A DNA stretch of 64,000 bases from Pseudomonas sp. (GTDB lineage Bacteria > Pseudomonadota > Gammaproteobacteria > Pseudomonadales > Pseudomonadaceae), in assembly GCA_030699825.1 (NCBI GenBank), contig JAUYKV010000039.1:1-64000 (forward strand), given 5' to 3'. A program made the translations under genes and the position numbers. Under the pieces are notes generated by a model, which saw nothing but the letters and a program-made list of their open reading frames with translations, did not search any database and was not told where the DNA came from. Positions 1 through 10,222 of the stretch are shown here, piece after piece (the stretch's first letter is position 1; the number at the start of each line of letters is the position of its first letter).

Positions 1-1161
1 CAGACCCTCGACGAGAACTGCGACGACTTCGGCATTCTCGAATTCAAGATGAACGACCTGCGCCAGGGCATCGTCCATGTGGTCGGCCCGGAGCAGGGCG
101 CGACCCTGCCGGGCATGACCGTGGTCTGCGGCGACTCGCACACCTCCACCCATGGCGCCTTCGGCGCGCTGGCCCACGGCATCGGCACCTCCGAGGTCGA
201 GCATGTGCTCGCCACCCAGTGCCTGGTGGCGAAGAAGATGAAGAACATGCAGGTCCGCGTGGAGGGCCAGTTGCCCTTCGGCGTCACCGCCAAGGACATC
301 GTCCTCGCGGTGATCGGCAAGATCGGCACCGCCGGTGGCAATGGCCATGCCCTGGAGTTCGCCGGCAGCGCGATCCGCGAGCTGTCGCTGGAAGGGCGCA
401 TGACCATCTGCAACATGTCGATCGAGGCGGGCGCCCGGGTCGGTCTGGTGGCGGTGGATGAGAAGACCATCGCCTATGTCGAAGGTCGCCCGTTCGCCCC
501 CAAGGGCGCGGACTGGGACAAGGCGGTCGCCCAGTGGCAAGACCTGGTGTCCGACGCCGATGCGCATTTCGATAAGATCGTCGAGTTGCGTGCCGAGGAC
601 ATCAAGCCGCAAGTCAGTTGGGGCACGTCGCCGGAAATGGTCCTGGCCGTCGATCAGCGCGTGCCGGATCCGGCGGTCGAGAGCGATCCGGTCAAGCGCG
701 ATTCCATCGTCCGTGCATTGAAATACATGGGCTTGAGCGCCAACCAGGCGATCACCGACATTCAGCTCGACCGGGTATTCATCGGCTCCTGCACCAACTC
801 GCGGATCGAAGACCTGCGCGCCGCCGCCGCCGTGGCCAAGGGCCGCAAGGTTGCCGCAACCATCAAGCAAGCCATGGTGGTGCCGGGCTCTGGCCTGGTC
901 AAAGCCCAGGCCGAGGCGGAAGGGTTGGACAAGATTTTTGTCGAAGCCGGCTTCGAATGGCGCGAACCGGGCTGCTCCATGTGCCTGGCGATGAACCCGG
1001 ACAAGCTCGGCAGTGGCGAGCATTGCGCCTCCACCTCCAACCGCAACTTCGAAGGGCGTCAGGGCGCCGGTGGCCGTACCCACCTGGTCAGTCCGGCCAT
1101 GGCGGCGGCGGCGGCGGTGACCGGTCACTTTATCGACGTACGCGAATTGACCCGGCCTTAA
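1..1161 (+). CDS. leuC: 3-isopropylmalate dehydratase large subunit (5'-truncated by window edge)
   Basis: This is the large subunit of isopropylmalate isomerase, which converts 2- to 3-isopropylmalate in leucine synthesis in the cytoplasm with LeuD. The frame is open from base 1, so the start lies upstream; 386 codons are visible against about 470 in the family, so roughly 85 N-terminal residues are missing. The three cysteines that hold the [4Fe-4S] cluster are visible, one in [13 protein letters not shown] and two in [11 protein letters not shown]. leuD follows 11 bp later, preceded by AGGAGA, which indicates one transcript. Family identification is certain; an ATG at 49 is internal and is not the start. 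Confidence 0.97.
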   Translation, partial: QTLDENCDDFGILEFKMNDLRQGIVHVVGPEQGATLPGMTVVCGDSHTSTHGAFGALAHGIGTSEVEHVLATQCLVAKKMKNMQVRVEGQLPFGVTAKDIVLAVIGKIGTAGGNGHALEFAGSAIRELSLEGRMTICNMSIEAGARVGLVAVDEKTIAYVEGRPFAPKGADWDKAVAQWQDLVSDADAHFDKIVELRAEDIKPQVSWGTSPEMVLAVDQRVPDPAVESDPVKRDSIVRALKYMGLSANQAITDIQLDRVFIGSCTNSRIEDLRAAAAVAKGRKVAATIKQAMVVPGSGLVKAQAEAEGLDKIFVEAGFEWREPGCSMCLAMNPDKLGSGEHCASTSNRNFEGRQGAGGRTHLVSPAMAAAAAVTGHFIDVRELTRP

Positions 1162-1172
1162 GGAGAGCGAAG

Positions 1173-1820
1173 ATGAGAGCCTTTACCCAACACACCGGCC
1201 TGGTCGCGCCGCTCGATCGCGCCAATGTCGATACCGACCAGATCATTCCCAAGCAGTTCTTGAAATCGATCAAGCGCAGCGGCTTCGGCCCCAATCTGTT
1301 CGACGAGTGGCGCTACCTGGATGTCGGTCAACCCAACCAGGACAGCTCCAAGCGTCCGCTGAACGCGGATTTCGTGCTGAATTTCCCGCGTTACCAGGGC
1401 GCCAGCGTGCTGCTGGCGCGGGAGAACTTCGGTTGCGGCTCGAGTCGCGAGCACGCGCCCTGGGCGCTGGAAGAGTACGGCTTCCGCGCGATCATCGCGC
1501 CGAGCTTTGCCGACATTTTCTACAACAACAGCTTCAAGAATGGCCTGCTGCCGATCGTCCTCGGCGAAAACGATGTCGATGAGCTGTTCCAGCAGAGCGA
1601 AGCCAGCGAAGGCTACCAACTGACCGTCGACCTGGCGGCGCAGACCGTGACCCGGCCGGACGGCAAGCAGTACGGTTTCGAGGTGGATGCCTTCCGCAAG
1701 CACTGCCTGCTCAACGGTCTGGACGATATCGGCCTGACTCTGCAGGATGCCGAGGCGATCAAGGCCTTCGAAGTCGATTACCAGCAGCGCAGCCCCTGGC
1801 TGTTCGGCGCGATCAAGTAG
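1173..1820 (+). CDS. leuD: 3-isopropylmalate dehydratase small subunit
   Basis: The small (swivel-domain) subunit of isopropylmalate isomerase has 215 residues, a normal length. The family signature [15 protein letters not shown] is present near residue 75-95. The ATG at 1173 is chosen because AGGAGA lies 7 bp upstream at 1161-1166 and the protein then begins with the usual [19 protein letters not shown] longer reading of the same frame starting at 618 only reads through leuC in a wrong frame. It lies between leuC and leuB in the leucine operon. Confidence 0.97.
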   Translation: MRAFTQHTGLVAPLDRANVDTDQIIPKQFLKSIKRSGFGPNLFDEWRYLDVGQPNQDSSKRPLNADFVLNFPRYQGASVLLARENFGCGSSREHAPWALEEYGFRAIIAPSFADIFYNNSFKNGLLPIVLGENDVDELFQQSEASEGYQLTVDLAAQTVTRPDGKQYGFEVDAFRKHCLLNGLDDIGLTLQDAEAIKAFEVDYQQRSPWLFGAIK

Positions 1821-1853
1821 GGTACGTTGCGCGCACCATCGAATAAAAGGTCT

Positions 1854-1870
1854 GGTGCGCATGGCGCACC
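1854..1870. repeat. GGTGCGC-N3-GCGCACC hairpin between leuD and leuB
   Basis: A perfect 7-bp inverted repeat with a 3-base loop (ATG) lies in the 73-bp leuD-leuB gap. The same arms occur at 15324-15340 and 23232-23248. A related half-site, GCGCACCATCG, lies just upstream at 1830-1840. There is no T-run, so it is not an ordinary terminator; it is probably a short dispersed Pseudomonas repeat. Confidence 0.6.
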
Positions 1871-1893
1871 TTGCAGATTGAGTTGAGGACACT

Positions 1894-2976
1894 ATGAGCA
1901 AACAGATTCTGATTCTGCCCGGCGACGGTATCGGCCCGGAAATCATGGCCGAGGCGGTCAAGGTGCTGAACCTGGTCAATGACAAGTACGAGCTGGGCTT
2001 CGAGCTGAGTTTCGATGACCTCGGTGGCGCCGCTATCGACCGTTACGGCGTGCCGCTGGCCGATGAAACTCTGGCGCGTGCCAGGGCGGCCGATGCCATC
2101 CTGCTTGGCGCCGTCGGCGGGCCGAAGTGGGACAAGATCGATCCGAGCATTCGTCCGGAGCGAGGTCTGCTGAAAATCCGTTCGCAGCTGGGCCTGTTCG
2201 CCAACCTGCGCCCGGCGATCCTCTACCCGCAGCTGGCCGATGCCTCGTCGCTGAAGCCCGAAGTGGTCGCCGGTCTGGATATCCTGATCGTGCGCGAACT
2301 GACCGGCGGCATCTATTTCGGCAGCCCGCGTGAATCGCGGGTGCTGGAGAATGGTGAGCGTATGGCTTACGACACCCTGCCGTACAGCGAAAGCGAGATC
2401 CGCCGGATCGCCCGGGTCGGTTTCGACATGGCGCGGGTGCGCGGCAGCAAGCTGTGCTCGGTGGACAAGGCCAACGTGCTGGCCTCCAGCCAGCTGTGGC
2501 GCGCCGTGGTCGAGGAAGTGGCCAAGGATTACCCGGACGTCGAACTCAGCCACATGTATGTGGATAACGCGGCCATGCAACTGGTGCGCGCGCCCAAGCA
2601 GTTCGATGTCATGGTCACCGACAACATGTTCGGTGACATTCTGTCGGATGAGGCTTCCATGCTCACCGGTTCTATCGGCATGCTGCCGTCTGCTTCGCTG
2701 GATGCCAACAACAAGGGCATGTACGAGCCGTGCCATGGTTCGGCGCCGGACATCGCCGGGCAGGGCATCGCCAATCCCCTGGCGACCATCCTTTCGGTCT
2801 CGATGATGCTGCGCTACAGCTTCAGCCAGAGCCAGGCTGCCGCTGCCATCGAGCAGGCGGTCAGCAAGGTGCTGGATCAGGGCCTGCGCACCGGCGACAT
2901 CCATTCCGTCGGTACGACCAAGGTCGGCACCGCCGCCATGGGTGATGCGGTAGTCGAGGCGTTGCGTAGTCTGTAA
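1894..2976 (+). CDS. leuB: 3-isopropylmalate dehydrogenase
   Basis: This enzyme oxidatively decarboxylates 3-isopropylmalate with NAD+ in the third leucine-specific step. The 360 residues match the family. The N terminus reads [18 protein letters not shown], and the metal/substrate signature [20 protein letters not shown] is near residue 243-262. GTTGAGGACACT precedes the ATG at 1894. It follows leuD after a gap that holds a short hairpin and is followed 55 bp later by asd, so leuCDB and asd may share transcription. Identification is secure. Confidence 0.97.
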   Translation: MSKQILILPGDGIGPEIMAEAVKVLNLVNDKYELGFELSFDDLGGAAIDRYGVPLADETLARARAADAILLGAVGGPKWDKIDPSIRPERGLLKIRSQLGLFANLRPAILYPQLADASSLKPEVVAGLDILIVRELTGGIYFGSPRESRVLENGERMAYDTLPYSESEIRRIARVGFDMARVRGSKLCSVDKANVLASSQLWRAVVEEVAKDYPDVELSHMYVDNAAMQLVRAPKQFDVMVTDNMFGDILSDEASMLTGSIGMLPSASLDANNKGMYEPCHGSAPDIAGQGIANPLATILSVSMMLRYSFSQSQAAAAIEQAVSKVLDQGLRTGDIHSVGTTKVGTAAMGDAVVEALRSL

Positions 2977-3031
2977 TCTTCCAGGTTCTCCGGCGAGTTT
3001 CCGGCGGTCTGTTCATATAGGTGTAGTGGTT

Positions 3032-4144
3032 ATGAAACGTGTAGGTCTGATCGGTTGGCGTGGCATGGTCGGTTCCGTGCTGATGCAGCGCATGCTGGAA
3101 GAGCAGGATTTCGACTTGATCGAGCCGGTGTTCTTCACTACCTCCAATGTTGGCGGCCAGGGGCCGGCCATCGGCAAGGACATCGCCCCGCTGAAGGATG
3201 CCTACAGCATCGACGAGCTCAAGGGCCTGGACGTGATCCTCACCTGCCAGGGTGGCGACTACACCAGCGAGGTCTTCCCCAAGCTGCGCGAGGCCGGCTG
3301 GAAGGGCTACTGGATCGATGCCGCATCCTCGCTGCGCATGGCCGACGACGCGGTGATCGTGCTCGATCCGGTCAACCGCAAAGTGATCGACCAGCAGCTG
3401 GATGCCGGCAGCAAGAACTACATCGGCGGCAACTGCACCGTCAGTCTGATGCTGATGGCCCTGGGCGGCCTCTACGAAGCCGGTCTGGTCGAGTGGATGA
3501 GCGCCATGACCTATCAGGCCGCGAGCGGTGCCGGCGCGCAGAACATGCGCGAGCTGATCAAGCAGATGGGCGCGATCAATGCTTCGGTAGCCGATGAGCT
3601 GGCTGACCCGGCCAGCGCCATTCTGGATATCGACCGCAAGGTGGCCGAGGCCATGCGCGGCGAGTCCTTCCCGGTGGACAACTTCGGCGTGCCCCTGGCC
3701 GGCAGCCTGATTCCCTATATCGACAAGGAACTGCCCAACGGCCAGAGCCGTGAAGAGTGGAAAGCTCAGGCCGAGACCAACAAGATCCTCGGCCGCTTCA
3801 AGAACCCGATTCCGGTGGACGGTCTCTGCGTGCGCATCGGTGCCATGCGCTGCCACAGCCAGGCATTGACCATCAAACTGAACAAGGATGTGCCGCTGTC
3901 CGACATCGAAGGGCTGATCAGCCAGCACAATCCCTGGGTCAAATTGGTGCCGAATCAGCGTGAAGCCAGCATCCGCGAGCTTGGGCCAACTGCCGTCACC
4001 GGCACCCTGAGTGTACCGATCGGGCGTCTGCGCAAACTGAACATGGGCTCGCAGTACCTGGGCGCCTTCACGGTCGGCGATCAGTTGCTGTGGGGTGCCG
4101 CCGAACCGCTGCGCCGTATGCTGCGAATTCTGCTGGAGCGTTGA
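3032..4144 (+). CDS. asd: aspartate-semialdehyde dehydrogenase
   Basis: It reduces aspartyl phosphate to aspartate semialdehyde, the branch point to lysine/diaminopimelate, threonine and methionine. The protein has 370 residues. The N-terminal nucleotide-binding loop is GWRGMVGS, and the catalytic cysteine is C135 in GGNCTVSLM, the position expected for the enterobacterial-type enzyme. The ATG at 3032 (MKRVGLIG) is preferred over a GTG two codons upstream because it gives the canonical N terminus. A short inverted repeat, AACCTCA-CAG-TGAGGTT, follows the stop without a T-run. Confidence 0.96.
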   Translation: MKRVGLIGWRGMVGSVLMQRMLEEQDFDLIEPVFFTTSNVGGQGPAIGKDIAPLKDAYSIDELKGLDVILTCQGGDYTSEVFPKLREAGWKGYWIDAASSLRMADDAVIVLDPVNRKVIDQQLDAGSKNYIGGNCTVSLMLMALGGLYEAGLVEWMSAMTYQAASGAGAQNMRELIKQMGAINASVADELADPASAILDIDRKVAEAMRGESFPVDNFGVPLAGSLIPYIDKELPNGQSREEWKAQAETNKILGRFKNPIPVDGLCVRIGAMRCHSQALTIKLNKDVPLSDIEGLISQHNPWVKLVPNQREASIRELGPTAVTGTLSVPIGRLRKLNMGSQYLGAFTVGDQLLWGAAEPLRRMLRILLER

Positions 4145-4305
4145 TAACCTCACAGTGAGGTTTGCCTGAGCGTGCCCCGTTGTAATGAATAGGAGCGAGT
4201 GGTGTCGATGATCGAGATGTTGAGCGATCATCGGTACAGCTGGCTCCTTTGCATTTGTGGGGCTGCGCTATACAGTGCGCTGCTTATTCCGTCAGAAGCC
4301 TGTCC

Positions 4306-5316
4306 ATGACCCGTACCTTTGATATTGCCGTGATCGGCGCCACCGGCAGCGTTGGCGAAACCCTCGTGCAACTGCTCGAAGAGCGCGATTTTCCCGTGGC
4401 GAACCTGCACCTGCTGGCCAGTGGTGAGTCGGCCGGGCGTTCGCTGTCGTTCAAGGGCAAGAATCTGCGGGTGCGCAGCCTGGAAGCCTTCGATTTCTCC
4501 AGCGTTGGCCTGGTTTTCTTCGCTGCCAGTGAGGCGATTACCCGCAGCTATGCGCCCAAGGCACATGCGGCCGGTTGTTCGCTGATCGATCTGGCCGCCG
4601 CCTTGCCGGCCGAGCAGGCGCCTCGTGTTGTGCCCGAAGTAAACCCCGATATCCTGAAAACGCTCAGCGCCCCTTATCAGGTGACCAGCCCGAGTCCCTC
4701 GGCGATTGCTGTGGCGCTGGTGCTGGCCGCGCTACGCGAGCAGATCAAGGTGCAGCGTGTGACGGTTACCGCGTGCTTGGCCGTTTCCAGTCGCGGGCGT
4801 GAGGGCGTGTCCGAGTTGGCGCGGCAAACCGCTGAGCTGCTTAATGGTCGTTCATTCGAGCCGCAGTTGTTCGACCGTCAGGTTGCATTTAATCTGCTGG
4901 CGCAAGTGGACGCAGCCGATAGCGACGGCCATGGTGCTCTGGAAGTCCGCCTGGCCAGTGAGCTCAAAGCCTTGTTTGCCCGGCCGCAGTTAAAGGTTTC
5001 GGCAACCTGTGTCCAGGCGCCGGTGTTCTTCGGCGACAGCCTCAGTGTGTCGCTGCAGGCCGATGCTGCGGTCGACCTGCCGGCGATCTGTGCGGCTTTG
5101 CAGGCATCTACCGCCCTGGAATACATCGACCCGGACGATTATCCGACGGCGGTGGGCGATGCGGTGGGGCAGGATGTGGTGTATGTCGGCCGCGTTCGCG
5201 GTGGGCAGGATGACCCCGCTGAGCTCAATTTGTGGATTGCGTCTGATAATGTGAGGAAAGGCGCCGCCTTGAACGCTGTGCAATTGGCTGAGTTATTGAT
5301 AAAACACCATCTGTAA
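4306..5316 (+). CDS. usg: aspartate-semialdehyde dehydrogenase homologue without the catalytic cysteine (Usg-like)
   Basis: This 336-residue Asd-fold paralogue lies directly downstream of asd. The Rossmann loop IGATGSVGETLVQLL is intact. Where true enzymes carry N-C-(T/S) after the central strand, this protein reads VTSPSPSAIAVAL, so the catalytic cysteine is absent and aspartyl-phosphate reduction is unlikely. The ATG at 4306 is chosen because the longer frame from 4249 adds 19 residues with no family character. The gene occurs at this place, before fimV, throughout Pseudomonas; its function is unknown. The E. coli counterpart usg likewise lies near truA. Confidence 0.85.
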   Translation: MTRTFDIAVIGATGSVGETLVQLLEERDFPVANLHLLASGESAGRSLSFKGKNLRVRSLEAFDFSSVGLVFFAASEAITRSYAPKAHAAGCSLIDLAAALPAEQAPRVVPEVNPDILKTLSAPYQVTSPSPSAIAVALVLAALREQIKVQRVTVTACLAVSSRGREGVSELARQTAELLNGRSFEPQLFDRQVAFNLLAQVDAADSDGHGALEVRLASELKALFARPQLKVSATCVQAPVFFGDSLSVSLQADAAVDLPAICAALQASTALEYIDPDDYPTAVGDAVGQDVVYVGRVRGGQDDPAELNLWIASDNVRKGAALNAVQLAELLIKHHL

Positions 5317-5471
5317 AAGATACTTAGCTGGAAATCTGAATAATCTTTCGAGCTTGGCAACATTGGCTGAGTTGATTGCTGAATGGGGAACCATCTTCGG
5401 GTGGATGCAGGCAGCAGCTATCAATACCCTCTCGGATATCGAGAAAAAAAGATAAAACAAGGGATAACGCT

Positions 5472-8285
5472 ATGGTTCGGGTTCGCAAACTGGTGCTGGC
5501 AATCGCAGCTGCTTCGGCACTGTCCTCCGGTATGGCGCATGCGCTGGGACTGGGTGAAGTGACCCTGCAGTCGGCGCTGAATCAGCCGTTGGTGGCTGAG
5601 ATCGAATTGCTGGAGGTGCGCGACCTGGCTTCCAATGAGTTGTTACCGAACCTGGCATCTCCTGAAGAATTCACTCGGGCCGGGGTCGATCGCCAGTACT
5701 TTCTGACCGACCTCAAGTTCACCCCGATCCTCAAGCCCAATGGCAAGAGCGTCATTCGCGTGACCTCGAGCAAGCCGGTGCGCGAGCCTTACCTGAATTT
5801 CCTGGTCGAGGTGCTGTGGCCCAATGGTCGCCTGTTGCGCGAGTACACGCTGCTGCTCGATCCACCGCTTTACTCGCCGCAAACCGCAGCCGCCGCGGCG
5901 CCGCAGTTGCCGGTAGCCGCTCCGGCGGCCCGCCAGCAAGCCAGTGCTCCCGTTCAGCGCGCAGCCCCGCAGGCCAGTGCGCCTGTCGCGCGTGCACCTG
6001 CCGCTGCGCCAAGTAACTTGCAAGGCGACCAATACAAGACCACGGCCAATGACACCCTGTGGGAAATCGCCCAGCGTGTGCGCGGTGGCGGCAGCGTGCA
6101 GCAAACCATGCTGGCCATTCAGGATCTGAATCCCGATGCCTTTATCGGTGGCAACATCAATCGCCTCAAGAGCGGTCAGGTGTTGCGTCTGCCTCAAGAG
6201 CAGCAAGTCAACAGCCGCGCCCAGGCTGAAGCCGTGGCCCAGGTCGCCGAACAAAATACCGCCTGGCGCGAGGGGCGCAGCGTGACGGCCAACGCCCGCC
6301 AGCTGGATGCGACCAGGCGCAGTATCGCCGGTGCAGCGCCGGCCGAGGCGAAACCCCAGGACAGCCTGAAACTGGTTTCCGCCGATACCGGCAAGGCCGC
6401 CAGTGGCAGTGACGCAGGAGTTGCCGACAACAAGGCGCTGTCCGACAAGCTGGCGGTGACCCAGGAAGGTCTGGATTCCACTCGCCGCGAGAACGATGAA
6501 CTGAAAGGGCGCATGAGCGACCTGCAAAGTCAGCTGGATAAATTGCAGCGTTTGATTCAGCTGAAAGACGATCAGCTGGCCAAGCTGCAGGCGGACCTCG
6601 CCGCCCAAGGACAGGCGCCTGCCTTGGAAGCCCCGGCCGGAGCCGAAGCGCCAGCAGCTCCCGCTGCTGCACCGGTTACCTCCGCAGAAGCCGAGACTCC
6701 CGACTTTAATTACAGCGAGGCGCCTGCGGCTACAGAAGCCGAGCCCCAGCAGCCGGTTGCTGAGCCGGTTGCAGCCGCTGAGCCGGAAGCGGCGCCCGTC
6801 GCCGAGGCGCCAGCTCCGGCGGAAAAAGCGGCGGCTCCCGTGGCTCCGGTCAAAGCCGTTGAGCCGCCGCCACAACTCGGCACTGTTGATGAGCTGCTCG
6901 CCAATCCCATGCTGCTCGGGCTTGCCGGTGGTGGCGCTTTGTTGGTGCTGTTGATCGGCTTGATGATGCTGTCGCGGCGCAACGCATTGAAGGAAGCCGA
7001 GTTGCACGAAAGCCTGGCCGCCGAGAGTGCAGGCAATGATTTCGACAGCGATATGCAACTGCCGGCCGACAGTATCCCCGATGAGCTGCTCGGCAGCGAC
7101 CTGGGTACAGAACCAGGCGAAGAGCGCGTGATTGCACAGACCAGCGATGCGCTGGGCGAGGCTGACATCTATATCGCCTATGGTCGTTTCAATCAGGCCG
7201 CCGAACTGTTGCAGAATGCCATCAATGAAGAGCCGCAGCGCAGTGACCTGCGGCTCAAGCTGATGGAGGTTTACGCCGAGCTGGGTGATCGGGAAGGCTT
7301 CGCCCGTCAGGAAAACGAATTGGGTGAAATCGGTGGCGCCTCCGCCGAGGTCGAGCAACTGAAAAGCAAGTATCCGGCAATAGCGGCTTTGGCCGGCGCC
7401 GGAGTGGCTGCCGCTACCCTGGCCGATGATGATTTTTCCAGCTTCAGCCTGGATGAACTGACCCTGGATGAACCTGAGCAGCCGGCCGCTGTAGCCGGTG
7501 ACCTGGATGATGCCTTCGATCTGAGTCTGGATGACCTGGAGTCCGACCTTGAGGCCGACCTTGAGGCCGACCTCGAGCGTGACCTGAATGCTCCGCCTGC
7601 CGATGCTGCGCTGGACAACCTGTCCTGGGACACTGACCTGGACTTGACTGCCCCGGCCGAGCCGGTTGCGGATAAAGACGATGAGCTGGAGTTCGACCTG
7701 AGCCTTGACGATGAGCCCGTCGACAGTTTGGAGCTGGGTGGTGATATGGCGGATTTCAGCCTGGATCTGGATGGCGAAAGCAAACCGGCCGAAGCCGAAA
7801 GTGAAACCGATGAGTTTCTCTTGAGCCTGGACGATGAGCCGGCAGCCGAACCCGCTGCAGATGACCTGGCCGATTTGCGTCTCGACTTGCCGAGCGAGCC
7901 CGAGGGCGACGAATTTGATCTGTCCGACGATTTCGATCTGTCGTTAAACGATGAAGCGCCGGTTCAGTCCGACGGTGACAGCTTCGCTGCCCAGCTCGAT
8001 GAAGTGACTGCGGAACTGGATCAGTTGTCGGCGCGTCTGGATCAGCCTGCCGAGTTGGACCAGCCGGCACCAGTCGCCACGCCGCAAGGGGCCGATCTGG
8101 ATGGCGACGATGATTTCGACTTCCTTTCGGGAACCGATGAGTCCGCGACCAAGCTTGACCTGGCGCGCGCCTATATCGATATGGGCGATACAGAGGGTGC
8201 ACGCGACATCCTCGATGAAGTGATCGCCGAAGGTAACGATGATCAGCAGCAGGAAGCGCGTGAGCTGATCGCTAACTTGGTTTGA
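5472..8285 (+). CDS. fimV: FimV, inner-membrane hub protein for type IV pili and polarity
   Basis: FimV binds peptidoglycan, organises the type IV pilus assembly system and localises polar proteins. The start at 5472 (MVRVRKLVLAIAAASALSSGMAHA) gives 937 residues and a clean signal peptide; the longer frame from 5376 is rejected. In order: a conserved periplasmic FimV N-terminal region, a Pro/Ala linker, a LysM domain (about 180-250, DTLWEIAQRV), a coiled coil (about 330-375), a second Pro/Ala linker, one membrane helix (about 480-500, LLGLAGGGALLVLLIGLMML), and a long acidic cytoplasmic region rich in LSLDDE-type repeats. It ends with the TPR-like FimV C-terminal motif (LARAYIDMGDTEGARDILDE). 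A 12-bp repeat encodes DLEADLEADLERDL near 7540-7590. Confidence 0.95.
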   Translation: MVRVRKLVLAIAAASALSSGMAHALGLGEVTLQSALNQPLVAEIELLEVRDLASNELLPNLASPEEFTRAGVDRQYFLTDLKFTPILKPNGKSVIRVTSSKPVREPYLNFLVEVLWPNGRLLREYTLLLDPPLYSPQTAAAAAPQLPVAAPAARQQASAPVQRAAPQASAPVARAPAAAPSNLQGDQYKTTANDTLWEIAQRVRGGGSVQQTMLAIQDLNPDAFIGGNINRLKSGQVLRLPQEQQVNSRAQAEAVAQVAEQNTAWREGRSVTANARQLDATRRSIAGAAPAEAKPQDSLKLVSADTGKAASGSDAGVADNKALSDKLAVTQEGLDSTRRENDELKGRMSDLQSQLDKLQRLIQLKDDQLAKLQADLAAQGQAPALEAPAGAEAPAAPAAAPVTSAEAETPDFNYSEAPAATEAEPQQPVAEPVAAAEPEAAPVAEAPAPAEKAAAPVAPVKAVEPPPQLGTVDELLANPMLLGLAGGGALLVLLIGLMMLSRRNALKEAELHESLAAESAGNDFDSDMQLPADSIPDELLGSDLGTEPGEERVIAQTSDALGEADIYIAYGRFNQAAELLQNAINEEPQRSDLRLKLMEVYAELGDREGFARQENELGEIGGASAEVEQLKSKYPAIAALAGAGVAAATLADDDFSSFSLDELTLDEPEQPAAVAGDLDDAFDLSLDDLESDLEADLEADLERDLNAPPADAALDNLSWDTDLDLTAPAEPVADKDDELEFDLSLDDEPVDSLELGGDMADFSLDLDGESKPAEAESETDEFLLSLDDEPAAEPAADDLADLRLDLPSEPEGDEFDLSDDFDLSLNDEAPVQSDGDSFAAQLDEVTAELDQLSARLDQPAELDQPAPVATPQGADLDGDDDFDFLSGTDESATKLDLARAYIDMGDTEGARDILDEVIAEGNDDQQQEARELIANLV

Positions 8286-8288
8286 TAC

Positions 8289-9155
8289 ATGCCTGATGCA
8301 TTACCCGCAACGGCAGCCGACTCGGCTGCCGTTGGCATTTACAGAATCGCCCTTGGTGTCGAATACCAAGGCTCGCGTTACCATGGCTTTCAACGCCAGC
8401 GCACCGGCGTGCCGACCATCCAGCAATCCCTGGAAAAGGCCCTGTCGAAAGTAGCGGGTGGTGCGCCGGTCACCTTGAGCTGTGCCGGGCGCACCGATGC
8501 GCTGGTGCACGCCAGCGCTCAGGTGGTGCATTTCGATACGCCGGTCGAGCGCCCGATGCTCGCCTGGGTCATGGGTGCCAACCGGAATCTGCCGACCGAT
8601 ATCAGTGTGGTGTGGGCCAAACTGATGCCGGCGCACTTCGATGCGCGCTTCTGCGCCATGGCCAGGCGGTATCGCTATGTGATCTACAACGATCAGATTC
8701 GCCCGGCGCACATGGCCAAGGAGGTGACCTGGAATCACCGGCCGCTGGATCTCGAGCGCATGCGCGAAGCGGCGCAAGCCTTTGTCGGCACGCACGATTT
8801 CAGCGCCTTTCGGGCGCGTCAGTGCCAGGCCAAGTCGCCGATCAAGACGGTGCATCACCTGAAGTTGATCGAGCATGGCCGCTTTATCGTTCTGGATATT
8901 CGTGCCAATGCGTTCCTCCACCACATGGTGCGTAACATTGCCGGGGTGCTGATGACCATTGGCGCTGGCGAGCAGCCGGTGGCGTGGGCGCGTGCGGTGC
9001 TGGAGACCGGAGTGCGGCGTACTGGCGGGGTAACCGCGCATCCTTATGGGTTGTACCTGGTGCAAGTCGACTACCCGCAGGAGTTCGATTTGCCCACACG
9101 TTATCTCGGTCCGCACTTCCTCTCGGGGTTGCCGGATGTGGCGGCAGACGCCTAG
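8289..9155 (+). CDS. truA: tRNA pseudouridine(38-40) synthase
   Basis: TruA isomerises uridines 38-40 in the tRNA anticodon stem. The 288 residues carry the family motif CAGRTDALVHASAQ with catalytic D70. The N terminus is about 15 residues longer than in E. coli, with a low-complexity start (MPDALPATAADSA); the ATG at 8289 is only 3 bp after fimV, so translation may be coupled. The stop codon TAG appears to be partly supplied by the palindromic element that follows immediately. Confidence 0.95.
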   Translation: MPDALPATAADSAAVGIYRIALGVEYQGSRYHGFQRQRTGVPTIQQSLEKALSKVAGGAPVTLSCAGRTDALVHASAQVVHFDTPVERPMLAWVMGANRNLPTDISVVWAKLMPAHFDARFCAMARRYRYVIYNDQIRPAHMAKEVTWNHRPLDLERMREAAQAFVGTHDFSAFRARQCQAKSPIKTVHHLKLIEHGRFIVLDIRANAFLHHMVRNIAGVLMTIGAGEQPVAWARAVLETGVRRTGGVTAHPYGLYLVQVDYPQEFDLPTRYLGPHFLSGLPDVAADA

Positions 9156-9296
9156 CAGGCTGTTGAAAAACTACCTGCGTTGCCGATTCGTCGTTAAAAA
9201 CAGGCTCAAAATGCTCATTTACAACGTGTAAACTGCGCTTTTTCGCCTGTTTTTGCCTAGCCTCGGCTGCCTCGCCTACGTTTTTTAACGGCCTGC
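9155..9296. mobile_element. MITE-like palindromic element between truA and trpF
   Basis: This 142-bp non-coding element has imperfect terminal inverted repeats GCAGGCTGTTGAAAAA and its partner at 9281-9296, flanked by TA on both sides. The interior is also largely palindromic (AAAACAGGC ... GCCTGTTTT). A related layout and internal words (CTCAAAATGCTCAT, CCGCTTTTTCG-like) occur at 40344-40481. It encodes no protein. I infer a non-autonomous element; the mobilising transposase is not in the window. Confidence 0.65.
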
Positions 9297-9344
9297 TAAG
9301 CAATCCTTTGCTACCATCGGCCCTTTACTGGAGGTGCCTGCCCG

Positions 9345-9965
9345 TTGTCAGTCGTTCGCAGCAAAATTTGTGGAATTACCCGCCTGGAAGACGCCTTGGC
9401 TGCTGTTGACGCCGGTGCCGATGCTATTGGTCTGGTGTTTTATGCCAAGAGTCCGCGCGCCGTAACCGTGCAGCAGGCGCAGGCAATTGTGGCGGGGTTG
9501 CCGCCGTTCGTGACCACTGTGGGGCTTTTCGTCGATTGCCCGCGCGGCGAGTTGAACGTCATCCTCGATGCAGTGCCGCTCGATCTGCTGCAGTTCCATG
9601 GTGATGAGACTCCGGCTGCCTGTGAGGGCTTTCGCCGGCCCTATATCAAGGCGTTGCGGGTCAAGCCGGGCGACGACATTGCAGCGCAAGTAGGCTTGTA
9701 CGGCTCTGCCTCAGGTGTTTTGCTGGATACTTTCGTGCCGGGCGTGCCGGGTGGGACTGGCGAGGCGTTCGACTGGTCATTGGTGCCGCAGGGCTTGACC
9801 GTGCCGATCATTCTGGCCGGTGGTTTGACGCCGGAGAATGTGCGCGCGGCTATCGAGCAGGTGCGACCCTATGCGGTGGATGTCAGCGGTGGCGTCGAGG
9901 CGAGCAAGGGTCTGAAGGACAGTGACAAGATTCATGCGTTCGTGCGTGCGGTCAGGAGTGCTTGA
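9345..9965 (+). CDS. trpF: phosphoribosylanthranilate isomerase
   Basis: TrpF catalyses the Amadori rearrangement of N-(5-phosphoribosyl)anthranilate in tryptophan synthesis. The 206 residues show the expected TIM-barrel motifs: [14 protein letters not shown] at the N terminus (catalytic Cys), LLQFHGDE, and [14 protein letters not shown]. The start appears to be TTG at 9345; GGAGG at 9330-9334 is correctly spaced and no ATG lies between it and the conserved N terminus. It stands apart from the other trp genes, as is usual in Pseudomonas. Confidence 0.94.
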   Translation: MSVVRSKICGITRLEDALAAVDAGADAIGLVFYAKSPRAVTVQQAQAIVAGLPPFVTTVGLFVDCPRGELNVILDAVPLDLLQFHGDETPAACEGFRRPYIKALRVKPGDDIAAQVGLYGSASGVLLDTFVPGVPGGTGEAFDWSLVPQGLTVPIILAGGLTPENVRAAIEQVRPYAVDVSGGVEASKGLKDSDKIHAFVRAVRSA

Positions 9966-10019
9966 GAGCTTATGAAAAACTCCCGCCGACTACGACGGCG
10001 CTCGATATTTTCACAACCT
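9966..10019. mobile_element. 54-bp deletion relic of the 175-bp MITE family
   Basis: The two ends of the element found at 39658-39832 are present here in inverted order, but the middle is gone. GAAAAACTCCCGCC near 9974 matches the complement of that element's right end. GGCGCTCGATATTTTCACAACCTC at 9996-10019 is split here into GGCGCTCGATATTTTC and ACAACCTC and matches the complement of its left end. It abuts the trpF stop codon. The rest of the gap to accD (10020-10222) shows no recognisable gene and probably carries the accD promoter. Confidence 0.65.
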
Positions 10020-10222
10020 CTGGGCCAATGGCCGGGCGATGTGACGACGCTGCAGGCTTGGCCGTCCATAACCCTGATGCAATGCAGTGACCGCCTTTGG
10101 CAGTAGAGGTCAAGGTGGCGGACGGCCCCTATTGAGACTGCCCTCGTGAATTTGCTTGGATGTGCCGGCAAGGCCCTGTGCCAGATGCCTGTTAGAGCCC
10201 ACAGTTTTGGAGAATCAAGAGC

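Noticed and set aside
4147..4163. Terminator after asd
   Set aside because: A 7-bp stem with 3-base loop exists but no T-run follows, so termination is not supported.
5643..7358. 571-codon minus-strand frame opposite fimV
   Set aside because: Composition is the mirror of the Ala/Glu/Asp-rich fimV sequence and no domain is recognisable.
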